Shown here in pieces: positions 57,697 through 64,000 of a DNA stretch of 64,000 bases. Numbering within the stretch: position 1 is the stretch's first letter; each line of letters starts with the position of its first letter. Source of the stretch: Gigaspora rosea. Taxonomy: Eukaryota; Glomeromycota; Glomeromycetes; Diversisporales; Gigasporaceae. The stretch lies in NCBI GenBank assembly GCA_003550325.1, contig QKWP01001137.1, positions 55,672 to 119,671 on the forward strand. Direction: 5' to 3'. Below the pieces are notes generated by a model. The model searched no databases and was not told the origin of the DNA. It saw nothing but the letters and a program-made list of their open reading frames with translations. The translations under genes were made by a program, and so were the position numbers.

Positions 57697-59284
57697 ATGG
57701 AAAACACAAAAAAGAAAATATATTACAAACCAACTAATGAAAAAATTAATACGATTATTACTAGTACTATTCCAGTAAACACCCAAAAAGCAACTCGTAA
57801 ATGGGTTAAAATTTTAGAAAATTGGCGCAACGAAGTTGGTTATAATTACAGGATTAAGTCAATAACTAATCAAGAGCAACTTGAAACAGAAATGGTGGAT
57901 TTATTTTAGGAATTTGTCAAATTAATACACAAGAAGAATATGCACCAGCATCATTAATTAACTGCATCAACTTACTAAATATATATCTTTTAAAGCATCC
58001 TAATGGAACCAATACATTTAATCTTACAAACAAGAAAGACTTCAGATGTTTGTGAGAAGCTTTAAATGGTAAAATGAAGATATTAAAGAGGATAGAAAAA
58101 GTTTCTCGTCATTATGACAATTTGACATATGAAGAATTGTTTCAAATATTCCATCATAATGCTATCTCTATTGATTCGCCTCAAGGATTGCAGTACCATG
58201 TTTTTATATAGTGTTGTTTGCTTTTCCAACTACGTGGAGGTGAGCATTATAGATTATTGACATTTCAATTTTCTTTTATGGTTAATGGTAGAATTAAATT
58301 TACTAAATATTCACAGAAAAATGATCAAGGTGGTGTAAATGGAAATTTGGATGCACTTGTAATTCCTATGCTATCAGACCCCAAATGTTTTCAAGGACCA
58401 GTTCATGATATAAAGTACTATTTTTCTAATGACCTAAAAATTCTAAAAATGAATTTTTATACTTGCAGATTAATAAAAAAAAAAGTACTATATTTTTTTT
58501 GAAAATTTTTTTTATAATAAATAAATTAATGTATCAAATTATTTTTATTTAATATATTCTTCAGATGAATGGTATATCGATGAAAGATTAGAAAAAAATA
58601 CATATCATCCATTTATAAAAAATGCTTGTGCTGTAGCTGGAATCAAACTAGATGGTCATAACATTGTAAATCATTCAGGTCATTCAACATCTATTATGGC
58701 ACTTTTTTGACAAAGAGTTTCACTTGTTATATCAATGTCAATCACAGGCCATAAAAGTGAATCTTCTTACAGAATTTATGCCAGACCTTCAACCATACAA
58801 AAGGAAAATGCACTATCTCAATTAATTGGTAGTGTAGGTTCATTACTTTCTTTAGATAATCAGATAATTTTGATATTTATTTGAATTTTTTTATTTATTT
58901 ATTTATTTTTTTAACTAACTTGAATTTATAGTTTTCTGATAAATCTCCGTTAGATTCATCAACAAATTCATCAGTTAATGATGTATCTTTAGTAAATAAA
59001 CCCTTTCGCAAGCCTCTTTTAACAAAAAATCTTTCACCACATATTAATGCACGTAAACCTAATCTTACTCTTGGTGGTTGCCAAATGTTTGTAAGAACAA
59101 TAAACCTATTCAAGAATCTCAAGGTATGATTAAGAATTTACTATATTTTACCAATTATAAAATTTTATTTATTTATTTAATTTATATAGTATATTTTCAA
59201 AATCAAGAACCTAAAGAAAGTAACGACATTAGAACTATTGTGAAAAACTATTATATAAACGCCGAGCATGTTACTATCAATTAG
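57697..59284 (+). pseudogene. Crypton-like tyrosine recombinase, decayed
   Basis: Site-specific recombinase of the type in fungal and animal Cryptons and the related DUF3504 host proteins. From ATG 57697: a basic N-terminal core-binding region (RKWVKILENWRNEVGYN), frameshift near 57893, KVSRHYDNLTYEELFQIF, a TAG near 58210, then QLRGGEHYRLL with the first catalytic Arg (about 58232). After an intron ending near 58563: NHSGHSTSIMALF where H-x-x-R is expected, so the second Arg reads His, then SITGHKSESSYRIYARPS with the conserved GH and the candidate nucleophilic Tyr. Further exons near 58930-59125 and 59199-59284 (QEPKESNDIRTIVKNYYI) end at TAG. Several stops; inactive. Confidence 0.75.
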
Positions 59285-60353
59285 ATAGAATATGTTTATA
59301 TTTTGTGCATGTTAAAAATCAAACAATTATAAGCTTGTAATAAATTTGCTATAAAACAATATGAATAATACAATCATGCCATCTTGAACAATTAATAATA
59401 AAATATAGATTTTATTATCAAATATTAAAAATAGACTATCGTAAACTAAAAAAACCATGATTTTCCATCAAATAATAAATTTATTTGATGGTCTGATTAT
59501 AGTAAAAAATCCGATAAAAAAAGTTATTATGTTCAATCAAATTATTTGAACAATTAGATATTGTTCAATATCCAAATATCCAAATTGTTCAAATGTTCAA
59601 TATTATAATATGCTATCCTAGCTATAAAGTAGTTTAATATTTAAATAGCTTGGTTTATTTAAATTTAAAATAGACTTAAATAAACCTAGCTTGGGTTTAT
59701 ATAAATTTAAAATAAGTACAAATAAACTTGATTTAGCTCATAAAAAAATGAGTTAGTATAGATTAGATATATTATTAATCTTAATATGCATAAAAAACTT
59801 GATAATAATAGCAAGTAGGTTCCAATATAGTGTTGGGATCTGGACCAAAAGTCTACAATACTGGACTTATAAATTGGACTACTAGACTTATAGGTCTAGT
59901 GAACCAATTTATAAGTCTAGTTCCATTTCAATTTTATAAACAAGCTTAATACTATTTCAATAAGTATAACAAATATATATTGATATTATAGTTTTTAAAT
60001 TATGCAACTATGTAAGTTTCTTTATTTAGACTAATTTGAAAAAGTATTTAAAATTATTTATACAAAGTAAACTAAATATAACATGCAAGATATAGTTTTT
60101 AAATTATATATCTGTGTAATTTTCATAATTCAACCTGATCTGAAAGGATATTTAAAATTATTTATACAGGGTAAACTAAATGTAATACATAAAATTTTAA
60201 TATACTAGGTAAATGCATAGCATTGTTTGTCCAGAGCTAAATATTTATATAAATATAATAATTAAAAAAGTTTGCTATTTACTAGATAAAAGTATAGCAT
60301 TGTTGTCTAAAACTCAATTTTATTTCTTGTACTATAAATTTTATATATGTTCT
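59285..60353. other. no gene; small dyads and a tandem pair
   Basis: Contains a dyad near 59462-59500 (CATCAAATAATAAATTTATTTGATG), a second near 59858-59930 (GACTTATAAATTGG with its complement CCAATTTATAAGTC), and two tandem copies of about 105 bp at 59985-60195 sharing ATATAGTTTTTAAATTAT and TATTTAAAATTATTTATACA. Nothing coding. Confidence 0.6.
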
Positions 60354-61189
60354 AATTTATGGAATTAATAATAACTTTTGATCCACCAGTCTGTTTTGGA
60401 TGAATTAACTATCAAAATGTTTGTCCAATGAGATGATTCCAACAAGCCCAAAATTGGTAAAATGCAATTGCAGGATCCCAAGATCATTTTTACTAAGTAA
60501 ATTTCTTTACTATTGAATAACTTTTGACCCACTGGGCTGTTTTGGATGATTTAACCACCAAAATTTTGTCACAGTGAGGCAACTCTAACAAGTCCAAAAT
60601 TGTTAAATTCCAATTACAAGATCCAAAGATTGATAAAGATTTATCAATCATTTAATCAAATTGATTTTATACTGTCTTCCTCCTCTATAATTACGCAGTC
60701 CGTATCATGCAAATTGTATAATTGTATGAAAGTTTTTATTATGATATGCTTATAAAAGGTATTTTTTTATAATTTTATTAGTAAAGTGGTTGCAGATTTT
60801 GGTGTGATTATAAAAAGGTTTTACTATGATGTGATTATAGAGGAGATGACTATATAGGAGGAAGACAGTATAAAAAATCAATTTGATTAAATGATTGATA
60901 AATCTTTATTGATCTTTGGATCCTGTGATTGGAATTTAACAATTTTGGGCTTGTTAGAATCATCTTACTGAGACGAATTTTGGTGGTTAAATCATCCAAA
61001 ATAGCCTAGTGGATCAAAAGTTATTCAATAGTAAAGAAATTTACTTAGTGTTGAATAATCTTGGGATTCTGTGATTGCATTTTACCAATTTTGGGCTTGT
61101 TAGAATCGTCTCACCGAGACAAACATTTTGATAGTTAAATCTTCCAAAACGGACTAGTAGATCAAAAGTTATCATCAATTTCATAAATT
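60354..61189. mobile_element. 836-bp long inverted-repeat element
   Basis: Left arm starts AATTTATGGAATTAATAATA with ACTTTTGATCC; the right arm ends in the complement. The arms run about 360 bp each with scattered mismatches and meet around a 150-bp centre (GTCTTCCTCCTCTATA and its inverse). Each arm contains two ~100-bp GATCC-bounded modules. No clear TSD, no ORF. Confidence 0.8.
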
Positions 61190-61698
61190 GGCTATTTAAA
61201 AATAATTTAAAAATCATGTGAGTGGACAGACAGAAAGTGCAAAGTTGATTTTTGATATTTTAATATGTAATGCATCAAGAAAATAACTTTTGTATCATAA
61301 TATATAGAAACTAAAAGTCCTTCATTTCGCTCTGGACAATTAGATTGTAACCAAATTTTATTTAAATATTTTGAATAAATAGAAAAATAAATCAAAGATA
61401 TTTTTATAATAATTATATAGACAAATTTGCTTGCAAATCTCTACAAATTAAGGGATACTATTTTAATAGAACAGGATAAAATTTAAGTTGCAAAATAGTA
61501 AAATCTCTTTTGTAAATTAGATAGATAATAATTGTATTTTAGTATATTTTTAATATGGTACTTCAAGTTACTTTATATTAAATACACCAAATTTGGTTAT
61601 ATATAAATGCTTTTTAGGCAATTAAAAAGCATTATATACTAATTCTGATTGGATAAAAAAATTATAAAAAAATTTTTTTAAATTTTGTATATAAGGTA
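61190..61698. other. no gene
   Basis: AT-rich. A GGACAGACAGA run near 61216 and TTCGCTCTGGACAATTAGA near 61327 echo the pair at 13436 and 13520, so a diverged repeat of that kind may lie here in the same orientation. Confidence 0.4.
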
Positions 61699-62772
61699 AA
61701 TGGGGTATTGTGGACCAGGAGGATATTGTGGGCCAGTCAAATATCTTGTACCATATATGTCCGAAAATAAGCTACTACCTAAAATAAGTTACTTCCTGAT
61801 TTTTTTTAAAAATCCGTTAGCAGTTACTACATATAAAACTTTTTTCTACTAAGTAAACTTTGAAAAGTCGATTAAGTAAAGTTGTTCAGTGCATCAAAAT
61901 ACACTTATAGTAAAAATTTGGTGTCATTTAGATAACTTATTATTAGTACGTTTTTCAAATTTTTCAAAAAATGCTATATTTCGAAAATAAGCTACTTTAT
62001 GATTTTTCGTGTAATTTTTTGGCCAAAAAAGGTAGCTTAATTTTGAACACATATGGTAATCTAGTGATTGAAATTGGATAAATTTTATACTATTTGATTT
62101 ATTTTATTGAGACAAATTGAATGGTATAAAATTCATTTAATTCTAATCAATAGATCACAAGATATCATTATTTATGCAAAATATAACTTTTTGTACATAT
62201 TTAAATTTATTATAAAATATATATAGAATATTTAATAGTTAATAACTTTTGATTCACTGGTTTGTTTTGGACAATTTTACCACCAAATGACTATCTCAAT
62301 AAGACGACTCTACAAGTACAAAATCATCAAAATCCAATTACGGGATCCTAAAATCGATATAGATTTATCTTATTTTATAAAATTATGTTAGTAAATCTGC
62401 AAATTTTTATATATAAACCTTTAATTATCTTGGGATCCTGTGATTGAATATTGATAATTTTGAGCTTGTTAGAATCGTCTTACTGAAACAGTCATTTTGG
62501 TAATAAAATCACCCAAAACAGACCAGTAGAACACAAATATTAGCTATCAAATAATAGTCTACAATACCCTCCTCTTCTCTGAAATTTGGCTTTTATGTTC
62601 TATTTTTGTGTACTAATTATTTATATTTAAAATTATATATGATTTAAAAAATTTTTTACAGTAATTTATTCTTTATTAAGCATAGTTCAAATAATAAAAA
62701 TTGTATAAAAATTTATTTGTTTATTAAAAAGTTTTATTAGTAGAAACTTTAACTGGCCCACAATACCCCATC
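61699..62772. mobile_element. 1.07-kb MITE, ATGGGGTATTGTGG ends, TA TSD
   Basis: Inverted ends AATGGGGTATTGTGGACCAG (left) and CTGGCCCACAATACCCCATC (right), with TA at 61697-61698 and 62773-62774. A second inner pair (GGAGGATATTGTGGGCC; CTACAATACCCTCCTC) is also inverted. The interior repeats AAAATAAGCTACTT and contains GATCC-type dyad modules near 62251-62349 and 62425-62535. No ORF. Confidence 0.8.
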
Positions 62773-63059
62773 TATATTAAATACCAAAATTTTGAAAACA
62801 TAATAGCTTTAAATACTTATAACTTTAAAGTTAGAGGGTACTATTTTAAAATTATATATAAACTTAATGGTAAATTTTTTAATATTTAATTTTATAAAAA
62901 ATTATAATAAGTAAACTAATTATATTTTAAGCCAAGTTTGTAGAGTAGGTTTTTCTGATTCTAATGATAGTAAAATCATTAAAATTGGTTAAAAACTCAG
63001 TAAAATATAAAATTTTAAAGATTGGGTATTAAAATTTAGTAATAAAACTAACTTATAAA

Positions 63060-63346
63060 TTTACATAAATTGACCAATCAGCATTCACAATTTTGTGTAA
63101 CCCAAAAATTTTTGACCAACCCAGAAAAACTTTATAATATATACAAGTATATTCTTTTAAAATATAATAATAGTTCAAAATTTTACTATAATAGATAAAT
63201 TGGTTTATTTATATTTTGTAAAATTTTAATAAAAATTAGTTGTAATTTAAAAAAGTTTTATTAGTAGCATATGTCAATTTTATATATAAAATTTCAAAAT
63301 ACCATATAAAAACTATATAAAAATGATTTACATACCCTCTACCCTT
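63060..63346. repeat. decayed relative of the TTAA MITE
   Basis: Parallels 18040-18338: GACCAATCA near the start, TTTTGTGTAAC, AAAAACTTTAT, AAATTTTACTAT, AAAAAGTTTTATT, and a right end ATTTACATACCCTCTACCCTTAA versus ATTTACGTTCACCCTACCCTTAA (shown in parts). The left terminus is not recognisable. Confidence 0.55.
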
Positions 63347-64000
63347 AATTTATAACCTTTTAAAAATTCTAACCAATAATTTGAATAGTACTAATAAAAA
63401 ACAATAATTATTATTAGTTATTTTTTTAAAAAATATTTAAATTTTAAGATTTTATAAATTTATTAAAATATATGATTTTTGATTAAAAATAACTTGGAGT
63501 ACTATGTGGCGACTTAGGAAAGTTAGTAAGTTGTCATCTCTAAACGGCAGGTTTAGAGTAGAGATCCAATCCGTAATCCTATTAATCCGGATTAATTCTA
63601 TTATTTATATTTGATATATATATCCAGATTTAGTATTTTAAATAGGATTCATCCGTTTTTAAATAGGATGGATCCGGCCAAATCACTAGTAATAACTTAC
63701 AGGTAGGAACGTCCCGAATAAAAAAATGATGATCCCGATCATGCATATTTGTTCAGCCAATTAAAATCAAAAATTTTTATCATGTAAAGAACATCACATG
63801 CAGATTAACCAATCAAATCGTAAATCTTTATAAAACGAAAGAAACGAATTTTAATTAAAATTTATGGCTAAAGTTCAAAATAAATGCCGTTAAATGTTAC
63901 TGTTAGATAAGCAAGCATGTATTTAATAACTTAAATTGAGATTATTAAATTTTTCTATAGTATTTATTTACAAAACCTTAATAATAATAATAATAATAAT
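63347..64000. other. no gene; ATCCGG words and terminal AAT microsatellite
   Basis: ATCCG/GGAT words cluster at 63567-63675 (ATTAATCCGGATTAAT palindrome, GGATTCATCCG, GGATGGATCCGGCC), possibly the end of another inverted-repeat element. The window ends in an AAT trinucleotide repeat from about 63979. Confidence 0.55.

Overview
The window is very AT-rich eukaryotic DNA made almost entirely of transposable elements in various stages of decay; I see no convincing single-copy host gene. Spliceosomal introns (GTAAGT...TAG), long A/T homopolymers, and the mix of FAR1/MULE, BED-hAT, Tnp2-like, Crypton-like and RNase H-bearing LINE families suggest a fungal genome, most likely an arbuscular mycorrhizal fungus (Glomeromycotina, Rhizophagus-like). 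That assignment rests on recalled family resemblance, not on a marker gene.

Layout. 0.1-1.4 kb: an intact Tc1/mariner element with perfect 26-bp ends. 1.9-3.2 kb: a 220-bp duplication around a small ORF, then a tandem array with GCGATATCGC palindromes. 3.3-12.3 kb: one broken MULE transposase gene, split by a 5.76-kb terminal-inverted-repeat (TIR) unit (itself two near-identical 1.6-1.9 kb copies plus spacer and a 203-N gap) and by a 179-bp MITE that landed on an exon/intron junction. 12.3-25 kb: no coding gene apart from one decayed minus-strand reading frame; several MITEs with clear target-site duplications (TSDs), low-complexity T-rich DNA, and the second copy of a 1.4-kb CTTTGCAAGAA repeat. 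27-28.5 kb: decayed retrotransposon Gag. 28.65-35.04 kb: a near full-length but broken LINE with a 22-bp TSD. 35.5-37.9 kb: a MITE split by a hAT-like derivative. 38.5 kb: a tRNA-like SINE head. 40.36-43.30 kb: a hAT element with 8-bp TSD. 43.3-55.4 kb: a minus-strand LINE fragment interrupted by a ~10-kb element with a Tnp2-like (CMC/Plavaka-type) transposase and by a 532-bp MITE. 57.7-59.3 kb: a decayed Crypton-like tyrosine recombinase. 59.3-64 kb: inverted-repeat elements without genes.

How the parts work together. The most system-like locus is the 44.2-54.3 kb element: a Tnp2-like transposase gene on the minus strand and a multi-exon accessory gene on the plus strand (SPVRS repeats, coiled coil, Lys-rich repeats) diverge from a central array of 57 almost identical 34-bp units. 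This resembles the transposase-plus-DNA-binding-partner logic of CACTA elements, but the role of the partner and array is inference. Nesting gives a relative chronology: LINE, then the Tnp2 element and MITE inside it; MULE, then the TIR unit and MITE inside it. Many in-frame stops in the old elements are TAG or TGA where Trp, Gln or Arg is expected, a C-to-T pattern.
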